Below, in pieces: positions 1-8,947 of a DNA stretch of 64,000 nt. How positions within the stretch are numbered: the stretch's first letter is position 1; each line of letters starts with the position of its first letter. This stretch comes from an uncultured Dehalococcoidia bacterium (GTDB lineage: Bacteria > Chloroflexota > Dehalococcoidia > Lucifugimonadales > GCA-2712585), in contig OX638324.1 in the NCBI GenBank assembly GCA_951812825.1, positions 1,549,141 to 1,613,140 of the forward strand. The letters are read 5' to 3'. A program made the position numbers and the translations under genes. The notes beneath the pieces are model-generated. The model had not been told where the DNA came from and did not search any database. It saw only the letters and a list, made by a program, of their open reading frames with translations.

Positions 1-216
1 TCTAAGCGCCGGCGGGACTTTGTGGTGGCGCGCCACGCCGCCATGTACATCATGCGCGAGCATCTGAAGCTCAGCGTGAGCGAGATTGGCCGGGTCATGG
101 GCGGGAAGAACCACGCTACAGTCATCCACGGCATCAAGCGGGTCAATGACTACCTGGAGTTGGTGGACGGGTTCAAGGCCAAGGTGGAGGCCGCGACGGA
201 CCAGCTAGCCAGCTAG
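1..216 (+). CDS. dnaA: DnaA, chromosomal replication initiator, C-terminal end only
   Basis: The reading frame is open from base 1, so the gene enters from the left edge and only about 71 codons of domain IV are present. These carry the DnaA DNA-binding signature: a basic SKRRRDFVVARH stretch, the AMYIMRE helix, and GGKNHATVIHG, the loop-helix that reads DnaA boxes. DnaA opens the origin and loads the helicase loader and DnaB. The next 330 bases hold DnaA-box-like sequences, and obgE, gyrB, dnaB, dnaD and a DnaC-like loader follow within 12 kb, as expected near an origin. The true start lies outside the window. The GTG at 22 is internal, not a start. Confidence 0.95.
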   Translation, partial: SKRRRDFVVARHAAMYIMREHLKLSVSEIGRVMGGKNHATVIHGIKRVNDYLELVDGFKAKVEAATDQLAS

Positions 217-1807
<1,591 letters not shown>

Positions 1808-1808
1808 G

Positions 1809-2405
1809 ATGAGGATCGGCGTGTTGGGAGGGACCTTCGACCCCATTCACGTGGGGCATCTGGCCATCGCGGAGGAGGTCAGGGCCCGGTTGGAGTTGGA
1901 GGAGGTGTGCTTTGTGCCGGCGGGCGCGCCGTGGATGAAGGCGGGCCAGGCGCTGTCATCGGCGCAGGACAGGCTTTGCATGGTCCGGAAGGCGGTGGAA
2001 GACAATCCCTTCTTCCGGGTGTCTACGGTGGAACTGGAGAGATCGGGGCCGTCCTACACCGTGGATACGCTTAGGGAACTGCGGGAGGACTATGGCCCGG
2101 ATGCGCGGTTGTTCTTTATCCTGGGAACGGACGCTTTCGACCGGTTTGGAGAGTGGAAGGAGCCGGAGGGGATACTTGCCTTGGCCACGCTGGTGGTGGT
2201 GGATAGACCGGCAAAAATGGCGTCTGCCGAGGGTGTGGGGGAAGGGATGGGCATTGGCGCGAGGGTAGAGCATATTCGGAGCATTCGGCTGGAGATAAGC
2301 GCGGCGGACATCCGGAGTCGGGTGGCGGAGGGGTCAAGCATCCGCTACCTGGTGCCTGAGCCGGTGGAGCGGCACATCTACGCCAGGGGGTTGTATACAG
2401 GTTGA
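1809..2405 (+). CDS. nadD: Nicotinate-nucleotide adenylyltransferase
   Basis: A 198-residue enzyme that joins ATP and nicotinate mononucleotide to deamido-NAD in NAD synthesis. The start at 1809 is chosen because the protein then begins MRIGVLGGTFDPIHVGHL, the nucleotidyltransferase signature with the (H/T)xGH ATP-binding motif; the same frame is open further upstream but overlaps obgE. Later family motifs are SYTVDTLRELR and FFILGTDAF, and the C-terminal ISAADIRSR segment. The length is typical for NadD. It begins one base after the obgE stop, and its own stop overlaps the pyrE start, giving a compact obgE-nadD-pyrE operon. Confidence 0.95.
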   Translation: MRIGVLGGTFDPIHVGHLAIAEEVRARLELEEVCFVPAGAPWMKAGQALSSAQDRLCMVRKAVEDNPFFRVSTVELERSGPSYTVDTLRELREDYGPDARLFFILGTDAFDRFGEWKEPEGILALATLVVVDRPAKMASAEGVGEGMGIGARVEHIRSIRLEISAADIRSRVAEGSSIRYLVPEPVERHIYARGLYTG

Positions 2406-2983
2406 AGCTATCAGAGATTGCGTTGGAAATGCTGGAGCTGGCGAAGGAGCGCGGCGCGCTGACCTTTGGCGACTACGTGCTTTCCTCCGGCCAGCTCAGC
2501 AGTTATTACTTCGACGGGCGGCGGCTAACCCTGGACCCCCGCGGCGCCTATCTCTCCGGCATGGCTTTCCTTCAGATGCTGCGGGGTTGTGACGTAGACG
2601 CTATTGGCGGACCTACACTGGGAGCAGATCCCATAGTGACGGCAGTGGCGTTGACAAGCGGCCTCGAGCAAAGGCCCATCAGAGCCTTCATAGTAAGGAA
2701 AGAGGACAAGGAACACGGCATGGGCCGGCTCATCGAAGGGCCGCTGGAGCCTAACAGCCGAGTGGCCATCGTGGATGACGCCTGCAGCACAGGCGCGTCT
2801 CTGTTTCACGCCGTGGATGCGGCCGAGTCGGACGGCCACGAGGTGGTGGTGGTGCTGGCGATCCTGGACCGCAATCAGGGAGGAAGCGGCGAGCTACGAC
2901 GACGGGGTTATGACTTCCGGTGCCTGCTGGAGGCGACGCCTGATGGGGAGATACGACCCGTCCCGGGGTTGGATGGGGATTAG
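2402..2983 (+). CDS. pyrE: Orotate phosphoribosyltransferase
   Basis: A 193-residue enzyme of pyrimidine synthesis that transfers phosphoribose from PRPP to orotate, giving OMP. The PRPP-binding signature VAIVDDACSTGAS lies near residues 120-132, and the catalytic-loop lysines are in RKEDKEHG. The N-terminal FGDYVLSSGQLSSYYFDGR is the orotate-side motif of the family. The start is a TTG at 2402 that overlaps the nadD stop (TTGA); no better in-frame start is evident. Its stop overlaps by four bases the stop of the convergent DinB-like gene. Confidence 0.93.
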   Translation: MKLSEIALEMLELAKERGALTFGDYVLSSGQLSSYYFDGRRLTLDPRGAYLSGMAFLQMLRGCDVDAIGGPTLGADPIVTAVALTSGLEQRPIRAFIVRKEDKEHGMGRLIEGPLEPNSRVAIVDDACSTGASLFHAVDAAESDGHEVVVVLAILDRNQGGSGELRRRGYDFRCLLEATPDGEIRPVPGLDGD

Positions 2984-3657
2984 TCCGTAGCCTCGCTGCG
3001 ATCCCAGTCGGGCAGAGCCCAGTACCCCTCGTAAGGTATTTCAACGACGGTGGGAAGTCCCTGGGCACGCTTCAGCCGCTGCACGTTGTACAGGTGGGTG
3101 ATGACCTCGAAGTAGAGGTGGCGGAAGGTGGCCTCCAGGGAGACGTAGGTGAACAGCGTCTCCGTCGGATGCCAGCGAACGCCGCGGGGGTGAGCCTTCA
3201 CGAACTGGGGCCAGTGGGGCGGCGTGTTCGGACGGGGGACTTCCTTCACCTTCATGTCGCCGAGGGTCTCCCTGGATAGCACGTAGCGGGCGAGGGCCAA
3301 CGCCTTGTCGAGACGCGCGAGGATGTCGTGCAAATCGTGGTGCTCGGTCTCATCCAGCCAGCGCACGATGCCCTCTGAAGGTTCCGGGACTAGCTCCTGC
3401 AGTTCGCCCAGCTCCTCGAACCCGTCAGGGAATAGCCGCGACCCCCACTGTCGCAGGAGCCAGCCGGGGATGAAGGATGCCATGTGGCTGACCTGCCGGC
3501 GGATGCTCCACTTGGCCCACTCCCACTGCTGGGACTCCCAGTCCAGCTGCTCGTCGTTGAGGCCTTCCACTTCGGGGGCTACCAGGTCATAGAGGGCGCC
3601 GAACTGTGGAAAGGCGTCGTTGCCGGGGGTGGAGTCGGACATGGACTCGGTGGGCAT
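2980..3657 (-). CDS. DinB-like (DinB/YfiT superfamily) protein
   Basis: A 225-residue soluble protein with no signal peptide or membrane segment. The pattern of long helices, the WSIRRQVSHMASF segment and the histidine-containing HHDLHDIL segment resemble the metal-binding four-helix DinB/YfiT superfamily, whose members include thiol-dependent S-transferases and many uncharacterised proteins. Aromatic residues are frequent (WESQQWEWAKW). It is convergent with pyrE (stops overlap by four bases) and lies downstream of gyrB on the same strand, separated by a repeat. The superfamily call is from overall pattern only, and no substrate can be named. Confidence 0.55.
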   Translation of the reverse strand: MPTESMSDSTPGNDAFPQFGALYDLVAPEVEGLNDEQLDWESQQWEWAKWSIRRQVSHMASFIPGWLLRQWGSRLFPDGFEELGELQELVPEPSEGIVRWLDETEHHDLHDILARLDKALALARYVLSRETLGDMKVKEVPRPNTPPHWPQFVKAHPRGVRWHPTETLFTYVSLEATFRHLYFEVITHLYNVQRLKRAQGLPTVVEIPYEGYWALPDWDRSEATD

Positions 3658-3738
3658 GGGAGCCTCCTCTTGTGATTTGACGTGATGAGGGGGTTCGGGA
3701 ACCGAATCAACGGGTGATTATATTGTCGGGGGAGGGGA

Positions 3739-3775
3739 TCACCCCCATCCCAACCTTCCCCCATCAGGGGGGAAG
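3739..3775 (-). repeat. Dispersed palindromic repeat, family A, copy 1
   Basis: Read on the minus strand, this is a run of C's and G's that folds into a hairpin (CTTCCCCC paired with GGGGGAAG), followed by GTTGGGATGGGGGTGA. Nearly the same sequence occurs at 62091-62127 and 63629-63666. This copy lies just beyond the stop of gyrB, where the hairpin could also slow transcription. It looks like a REP/BIME-type element. Confidence 0.7.
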
Positions 3776-3790
3776 AGGTCTGTAGGCGGA

Positions 3791-5728
3791 TTAAACGTCG
3801 AGTTCCTTGACGTTGCGGGCGTTGGCCTGGATCCAGCGCTTTCTGGGGGCCACGTCGGCGCCCATCAGGTCGGAGAAGGTCTTGCGGGCCTCCTCACGGC
3901 TCTGTCCGTCCTCCATAACCACGCTGAGCAGGTTGCGCTTATCCGGGTCCATGGTGGTCTCCCAGAGTTGGTCCGGGTTCATCTCCCCCAGGCCCTTGTA
4001 ACGCTGCAGGTTGACCTTGCGGTTGCCGTTGATGCCGGCGATCACCTCGTCCTTCTCCTCGTCAGAGTAGACGTAGGTCACCTTGCGGCCGACCTGGATG
4101 CGGTAGAGGGGTGGCTGGGCAATGTAGAGGTAGTCGCCCCGGATGAGGTCTTCCATACCGCGGAAGAAGAAGGTAAGCAGCAGAGTGCGGATGTGGGAGC
4201 CGTCCACATCGGCGTCCGTCATGATAATTATCTTGTGGTAGCGGAGCTTCTCGGCGTCGAACTCCTCTCCCTCGTTGGCGCCCAGGGCGGCGATGAGGGC
4301 GCGGATCTCCTCGTGGGCGATGACCCGGTCTCTGGGGGCCTTCTCCACGTTGAGGATCTTGCCCTTGATGGGCAGGATGGCCTGGAAGCGGCGGTCGCGG
4401 CCCATCTTGGCGGAGCCTCCCGCGGACTCACCCTCGACGATGAACAGTTCCGAGAGCTCGGGATTGCGTTCCGAGCAGTCGGCCAGCTTGCCCGGTAGGG
4501 AGCTGCCGTCGAGGGCGTTCTTGCGAAGGACAAGGGCCCTGGCCTTTCGGGCCGCCTCCCGGGCCTTCTGGTTGACGGTGGACTTGGCGATTATCTGCTT
4601 GCCCTCGTTGGGGTGTTCCTCCAAGTACTGGCTGAGGGCCTCCACGAGGGAGGATTCGACAATGCTCTTGACTTCGGCGTTGCCAAGCTTGGTCTTGGTC
4701 TGTCCTTCGAACTGGGGATCCGTAATCTTTACGCTGATGATGGCGGCCAGGCCCTCGCGAACGTCCTCGCCGGAGAAGTTGGGCTGGTCGTCCTTGATGA
4801 GCTTTGACCGGCGGGCGTAGTCGTTGACGGCGCGGGTGAGGCCGGCGCGGAAGCCCGTCAGATGGGTGCCGCCCTCCTCGGTATTGATGCAGTTGGCAAA
4901 GGAGTAGATGTTTTCGTAGGCGCTGTCGTTGTACTGGAGGGCGACTTCTACGAGAGTAGCGTCGACGGTCTTGGTGAAGTAGAAGGGGGCGGGCTGAAGG
5001 GTCTTGCGGCTGCGGTTGAGGTTGCGGACGAAGTCGCTGATGCCGCCGTCGAAGTAGTAGGAGCGCTCCACGTCGCCCTTGCGCTGCTTTGTGTGATACA
5101 GGCTGACGAACTTGATGGCCAAGCCGCGATTGAGGTAGGCGACCTGCTTGAAGTGGTCGGTGATGACGTTGAAATCGTAGTTGAGCTCGGGAAATATCTC
5201 TGAGTCGGGCATGTAGCAGATGCGGGTGCCCGTTTCGCCAAGGTTCATCTCCCGGGTCATTTCGGCCAGTACGTCGCCGCGTCTGAAGGTCTGTCGATAG
5301 AGGGAGTTGCCCCTGCTTACCTCCACCTCCAGGTGGCTGGCGAGGGCGTTGACCACGGAGGCGCCGACGCCGTGGAGGCCGCCGGAGACGGTGTAGGCGC
5401 CGCTGCCGAATTTGCCGCCGGCGTGGAGGGTGGTCATGACGGTTTCGAGGGCGGACTTGCCGGTAGTGGGGTGGGTGTCCACGGGGATGCCGCGACCGTC
5501 GTCGGCGACGGAAACGGAGCCGTCCTCGCGGATGAGGATCTCAACGCTGGTGCAGAAACCGGCCATGGCCTCGTCTACGGCGTTGTCGACGATCTCGTAG
5601 ATGAGGTGGTGGAGGCCCCGCTGGTCTGTACTGCCGATGTACATGCCGGGGCGGCGTCGGACGGCCTCGAGACCTTCCAGGACGGCGATGTCCTTGGCGG
5701 TGTATCTGGCCTGTGTTTTGGTGGTCAT
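3791..5728 (-). CDS. gyrB: DNA gyrase subunit B
   Basis: A 645-residue ATPase subunit of the type II topoisomerase that introduces negative supercoils. In order: the GHKL ATPase domain with EIVDNAVDEAMAG, VADDGRGIPV and GGLHGVGASVVNA; the transducer domain ending near QTKTKLGN; the TOPRIM domain with ELFIVEGESAGGSAKMGRDR and the DADVDGSHI metal site; and the C-terminal RYKGLGEMNP segment. The length is normal for GyrB without a GyrB-specific insert. The ATG at 5728 is preceded by a GAGGACC-like ribosome site. The gene is alone on its strand, and gyrA is not in the window. An extended -10 promoter lies about 75 bases upstream. Confidence 0.96.
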   Translation of the reverse strand: MTTKTQARYTAKDIAVLEGLEAVRRRPGMYIGSTDQRGLHHLIYEIVDNAVDEAMAGFCTSVEILIREDGSVSVADDGRGIPVDTHPTTGKSALETVMTTLHAGGKFGSGAYTVSGGLHGVGASVVNALASHLEVEVSRGNSLYRQTFRRGDVLAEMTREMNLGETGTRICYMPDSEIFPELNYDFNVITDHFKQVAYLNRGLAIKFVSLYHTKQRKGDVERSYYFDGGISDFVRNLNRSRKTLQPAPFYFTKTVDATLVEVALQYNDSAYENIYSFANCINTEEGGTHLTGFRAGLTRAVNDYARRSKLIKDDQPNFSGEDVREGLAAIISVKITDPQFEGQTKTKLGNAEVKSIVESSLVEALSQYLEEHPNEGKQIIAKSTVNQKAREAARKARALVLRKNALDGSSLPGKLADCSERNPELSELFIVEGESAGGSAKMGRDRRFQAILPIKGKILNVEKAPRDRVIAHEEIRALIAALGANEGEEFDAEKLRYHKIIIMTDADVDGSHIRTLLLTFFFRGMEDLIRGDYLYIAQPPLYRIQVGRKVTYVYSDEEKDEVIAGINGNRKVNLQRYKGLGEMNPDQLWETTMDPDKRNLLSVVMEDGQSREEARKTFSDLMGADVAPRKRWIQANARNVKELDV

Positions 5729-5800
5729 AAATGTAGGTCCTCTATTCTTTTTGAGCAGCCTTGACGAGGGGCGCAGAACGCCTCTAATTTACATATTGTC

Positions 5801-5809
5801 ATTATACCA
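5801..5809 (-). promoter_or_regulatory. Extended -10 promoter for gyrB
   Basis: The minus strand reads TGGTATAAT, a perfect -10 hexamer with the TGn extension. No good -35 is seen 17 bases upstream, which an extended -10 can tolerate. It lies about 75 bases before the gyrB ATG. Confidence 0.5.
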
Positions 5810-5818
5810 CGCGTAACC

Positions 5819-5876
5819 GGCTCACGCCTGAGGTTGGCTTGCAAAATATGGCTAGTTTAGGCGTGAGCCCACGCCT
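5819..5876. repeat. Inverted repeats between gyrB and the PanE-like gene
   Basis: GGCTCACGCCT at 5819-5829 pairs perfectly with AGGCGTGAGCC at 5859-5869 (11 bp, 29-base loop). An alternative 7-bp hairpin, AGGCGTG with CACGCCT, lies at 5859-5876. The element is 18 bases beyond the stop of the leftward PanE-like gene and just upstream of the gyrB promoter, so it could end transcription of the first or act as an operator for the second. There is no T-run, so an intrinsic terminator is not clear. Confidence 0.5.
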
Positions 5877-5893
5877 GAGCGACGCCTGGAGGG

Positions 5894-6943
5894 TCAGGCG
5901 GCAGCGCTGGCGGTTTCCAGGGCCTTGGCGATGTTGCCGGGGGATTGTTGCAGTTTGCCGGCGTCCACCTGTTGCATGAGAGCGACGACGCTGTCGTTGT
6001 AGGGGGTGGGGACTCCCGCCTCCGCGCCCCGGCGGCACACGAGCCCGTTCAGGTGGTCAATTTCCGACCTGCGGCCTTTGATGGCGTCCTGGCCCATGGA
6101 AGAATGCCAGTCAACGCGGCCCTTGCCGCGGAGACGGGCGTCCAGGTCCTCCAGCACGTCACCCCGGTCCGTTTGCAGCCACGTCTCGGCGCTTACGCCA
6201 CTGATGCCCTCCACCCGGTGCCCCAGGGCTGTGGCCACCTGCACCACCTCACGGGTAATGTGAATCTTCAGGCGTCGGGCCTCTGCGGAATCGGCCTGGC
6301 CATGGGAACCCAGGCCCGACATCGCGCCCACGGGATTGCCCATGGAGTTGGCGGCGAGCTTGGCCCACCGCTCCCCCGCCAGGTTGGTGGTGGCCTTTGC
6401 CCCGTCGACGCTGCTGACCAGCTCGACGACGCGCATCACGGCTTCGGTGACTGCCCCGTCGATGTGGCCGACGCGGAAAACGTCGTGACCCCGGTCTCGG
6501 CCGAATTCGCCTCCACGGTGGGTCTCGCCGGGCTTCCAGAGGGCGACCTGGATGTTGGACATGACGCAGCCGATGGCGCGGCGGATACCGACGACACCGG
6601 CTATGGTATCGTCGTTGATGCCGTTCTGGGAGGACACCATGTACCCCGTTGGCTCCAGATACCGCTCCATGAAGGTGGCGGCCCAGAGGGTGTCGTAGGA
6701 CTTGACGGCGATGAACGCCAGGTCAAACTCTCTCCCAAAGCGCTGAGCCTCGTGAAGGTGAAAGGCCTTGACGGGCACGTTGAAGGGTCCTTGGGTGCCG
6801 GTGACGTTCATCCCGTTGGCCTTGACCGCCTCGACGTGCTCGGGCCACTGGTCGATGACGGTTACGTCCTCTCCCTGTCGGGTCATGAAGGCCCCAAGGT
6901 AGCTGCCGACGGCGCCGGCTCCGAAGATGGCTATTCGCTTCAT
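5894..6943 (-). CDS. 2-dehydropantoate 2-reductase family protein (PanE/ApbA-like)
   Basis: A 349-residue NADPH-dependent ketopantoate reductase-like protein. The N-terminus is a Rossmann fold, MKRIAIFGAGAVGSYLGA, followed by VKSYDT and SSQNGINDD, which match the family's AVKAxxT and QNG segments. The C-terminal helical domain contains the conserved lysine segment AGERWAKLAANSMGNP and a late SSMGQDAIKGRRSEIDHLNG, which match PanE motifs (KxxxNxxxN and the SSMxxDxxxGRxTEID block). Canonical PanE makes pantoate for CoA, but the family has several paralogues, and 349 residues is longer than the ~300 usual. No pantothenate genes are adjacent, so the substrate is uncertain. Confidence 0.85.
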   Translation of the reverse strand: MKRIAIFGAGAVGSYLGAFMTRQGEDVTVIDQWPEHVEAVKANGMNVTGTQGPFNVPVKAFHLHEAQRFGREFDLAFIAVKSYDTLWAATFMERYLEPTGYMVSSQNGINDDTIAGVVGIRRAIGCVMSNIQVALWKPGETHRGGEFGRDRGHDVFRVGHIDGAVTEAVMRVVELVSSVDGAKATTNLAGERWAKLAANSMGNPVGAMSGLGSHGQADSAEARRLKIHITREVVQVATALGHRVEGISGVSAETWLQTDRGDVLEDLDARLRGKGRVDWHSSMGQDAIKGRRSEIDHLNGLVCRRGAEAGVPTPYNDSVVALMQQVDAGKLQQSPGNIAKALETASAAA

Positions 6944-7068
6944 TCTTTCCTCCCTGGGCTGCGTCTGCTATGGAGTGTGTCTGGGCGTATTCTACCAGAG
7001 TGGGTGGTGGTGGAATGGGACGGGCGGTTCCCGAACCGCCCCCACAGGGACTATGAGGAGAGGACGGG

Positions 7069-7099
7069 TTGGAACGCAGGCCGTTGCGATGAGTATAAT
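7069..7099 (+). promoter_or_regulatory. Likely apt promoter
   Basis: A perfect TATAAT lies at 7094-7099 with TTGGAA at 7069-7074 (19-base spacer). Transcription would begin about a dozen bases before the apt ATG, giving a very short leader. Confidence 0.4.
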
Positions 7100-7118
7100 G
7101 GGCGGCGTGGAGGCGCAA

Positions 7119-7631
7119 ATGAGATTAGAGGACTACATCAGGGACATCCCTGATTTTCCGAAGCCGGGAATCATCTTCAAGGACATTACTCCGCTGCTGG
7201 GAGCGCCGGAGGCCTTCCGGGAGGCGGTGAAGCGCATGGCGGAGCCCCTCCGTGGCCGGAACCTGGATGCGGTGGTGTCGGTGGAGGCGCGGGGCTTTCT
7301 CTTCGGGGCGGCCCTCGCTTACGAGCTTAGCCTTCCCATCGTGCCAGCCCGGAAGCGTGGAAAGCTGCCCTACGACGTTATTTCCGTCACATACACCCTG
7401 GAGTATGGCGAGGACGCCATGGAGATGCATACGGACGGGGTTATGGCGGGCCAGCGGGTGGCGGTTGTTGACGACGTGCTGGCTACCGGTGGTACCCTCG
7501 CTGCGGCCTGCCAGCTGGTGGAGAAGGCAGGAGCGACGGTCGACGTGCTCTCGCTGGTGGTGGAGCTTTCCTTTCTGGAGGGTCGCGACAAGCTGCAGGG
7601 CTACGAGATTTCCAGCGTTATTACATACTAG
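7119..7631 (+). CDS. apt: Adenine phosphoribosyltransferase
   Basis: A 170-residue purine-salvage enzyme making AMP from adenine and PRPP. The protein begins MRLEDYIRDIPDFPKPGI, followed by IFKDITPLL, the classic Apt N-terminus, which fixes the ATG at 7119; a GGAGG ribosome site lies five bases upstream at 7109-7113. Other motifs are VEARGFLFGAALA, ARKRGKLP and the PRPP loop VAVVDDVLATGGT near residues 113-125. The length equals the typical ~170 residues. An upstream extension of the frame to 6927 is unlike the family and is rejected. The next gene starts 12 bases after the stop. Confidence 0.95.
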   Translation: MRLEDYIRDIPDFPKPGIIFKDITPLLGAPEAFREAVKRMAEPLRGRNLDAVVSVEARGFLFGAALAYELSLPIVPARKRGKLPYDVISVTYTLEYGEDAMEMHTDGVMAGQRVAVVDDVLATGGTLAAACQLVEKAGATVDVLSLVVELSFLEGRDKLQGYEISSVITY

Positions 7632-7643
7632 GAGGCACAGGCT

Positions 7644-8489
7644 GTGACCGAAAAGATCAACGTTGGCGGCGTAGAAGTCTGGGCGCTTCTGGACATGATC
7701 CCGCCTCCGTATACCCCTGACGATTTCTTCCCGAGCATTCCGTTGGACTGGTGGGAGCCCTATCGCAAGGAGGTCTTCGACCAAGACGGGAATTTGCAGC
7801 TCTACTACGGATGCTTCGCGATCCGGTCGCAGGGCAAGCTGATTCTGGTGGATACGGGGATGGGGCCGGGGCCGCATCCTGAGCGGGGCAATCGCCGTGG
7901 CGAATTGACCGACCGGATGCGTGAAGAAGGGTTGCCGCCGGAGGAGGTGGACTACGTGGTGCATACTCACCTGCACGGCGACCACGTGGGTTGGAACCTG
8001 GACACCCACGGAAAGCCTACGTTTCCTTCGGCCCGCTACCTGGCTCCAAGGGCCGACTGGGAGTATTTCCGACAGCCGGAGATTGCGCCCACCGCGCCCT
8101 TTGTTGCCGAAAGCGTGGTACCCCTCGAACCATTGGGGGTCATGGACCTGGTGGAGGGGGAGCATTCTGTAACGGACGAGGTGGCCACTTTGCCGACGCC
8201 CGGACATACGCCGGGACATCAGACGGTAATGATTGCGTCGCAGGGGCAGCAGGGGTTGGTGACGGGGGACCTGGTCCAGAGCATGGTGCAGGTGATGAGG
8301 CCCGATTGGGGGTCGAGGGCGGACGTGGACTCGGAGCAAGCGCGGGAAACCCGGCTGGCGATGATGGAGCGGATTCAACAGGAAAACATGCTGGTCGCGG
8401 CGGGCCACTTCCCCACGGGAGCGCACTTTGGCCGAATCGTCACGTCGGAAGGAAGGCGCTACTGGCAGATAGCGAAACCGGGCGGATAG
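7644..8489 (+). CDS. MBL-fold metallo-hydrolase
   Basis: A 281-residue metallo-beta-lactamase-fold hydrolase. The metal site HTHLHGDHVGW fits HxHxDH, followed by PTPGHTPGH (third histidine), TGDLV (bridging aspartate) and AAGHFP (last histidine), all in the usual order. The GTG at 7644 has a GGAGG ribosome site at 7632-7636. It follows apt closely and is probably cotranscribed. The family covers lactonases, thioesterases and others, and no catalytic subtype can be read from the sequence. There is no signal peptide, so it is likely cytoplasmic. Confidence 0.85.
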   Translation: MTEKINVGGVEVWALLDMIPPPYTPDDFFPSIPLDWWEPYRKEVFDQDGNLQLYYGCFAIRSQGKLILVDTGMGPGPHPERGNRRGELTDRMREEGLPPEEVDYVVHTHLHGDHVGWNLDTHGKPTFPSARYLAPRADWEYFRQPEIAPTAPFVAESVVPLEPLGVMDLVEGEHSVTDEVATLPTPGHTPGHQTVMIASQGQQGLVTGDLVQSMVQVMRPDWGSRADVDSEQARETRLAMMERIQQENMLVAAGHFPTGAHFGRIVTSEGRRYWQIAKPGG

Positions 8490-8505
8490 TAGCGCGTGAG
8501 GTGAT

Positions 8506-8606
8506 GAAGATGGGTTCCCGCCTCCGCGGGGACAAGAGGGTGTGGATAGAATTTCGGCGCAAAGGTGACGAGATTCTCCACTTCGCTTCGCTACGTTCAG
8601 AATGAC
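8506..8606. repeat. Composite dispersed repeat (family B plus an HSERSE-type element)
   Basis: Read on the minus strand, 8539-8506 matches 54719-54752 at 31 of 34 positions (family B: a CCTCTTGTCC start, a GC-rich palindrome, then ACCCATCTTC). The adjoining segment 8570-8606 reads on the minus strand GTCATTCTGAACGTAGCG and onward to GAATCTC. This type of element is widely scattered in Dehalococcoidia and other genomes and is often mistranslated as a peptide containing HSERSE. The unit fills the space between the MBL gene and the HIT gene. Confidence 0.65.
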
Positions 8607-8614
8607 ATGTGCAG

Positions 8615-8938
8615 TCAGGCGTAGGGGCCCAGGTGCAGCCCGCCAATCAGGTGAACGTGGCCGTGGGACTGGCTCTGCATGGCGTCGCGGCCAAAGTTTG
8701 AGAGGACGCGGAAGCCACCGGGCGTTTTTTCTTCCCCTAATTCCGACAGCGCTTTGCCTATCTTGGGTAAGACAGGGGACTGCCATAGCTCCTGCTGGGT
8801 GATGTGGGTAGTGGGGATCCCGAGAAGCATCACCGGCACCCACGTCAGCTTATTCTTAATGACGACGAAATCGTCCTCCCGGCGGTAGAAGGTGGCCTGG
8901 GCTTCGCCGGCGATAATCTGGCAGAAGATGCAGTCCAA
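8615..8938 (-). CDS. HIT-family (histidine triad) protein
   Basis: A 107-residue nucleotide hydrolase or transferase of the HIT family. It starts MDCIFCQIIAGE, typical for HINT-type proteins, with a likely zinc-binding CxxC, and ends with the histidine triad SHGHVHLIGG, whose last histidine acts on nucleoside phosphoramidates or dinucleotides. The start is a TTG at 8938. It is the last gene of the leftward replication group, nine bases after the DnaC-like gene. Its cellular substrate is unknown. The segment before the triad (NFGRDAMQSQSHGHVH) matches HINT proteins. Confidence 0.88.
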   Translation of the reverse strand: MDCIFCQIIAGEAQATFYRREDDFVVIKNKLTWVPVMLLGIPTTHITQQELWQSPVLPKIGKALSELGEEKTPGGFRVLSNFGRDAMQSQSHGHVHLIGGLHLGPYA

Positions 8939-8947
8939 AGGAGGCTG

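Noticed and set aside
5945-7153. 402-codon open frame on the plus strand
   Set aside because: Antisense to the PanE-like gene, whose motifs are convincing.
7125-8843. 572-codon open frame on the minus strand
   Set aside because: Antisense to apt and the MBL hydrolase, both with clear motifs; composition (His/Arg-rich) is that of a shadow frame.
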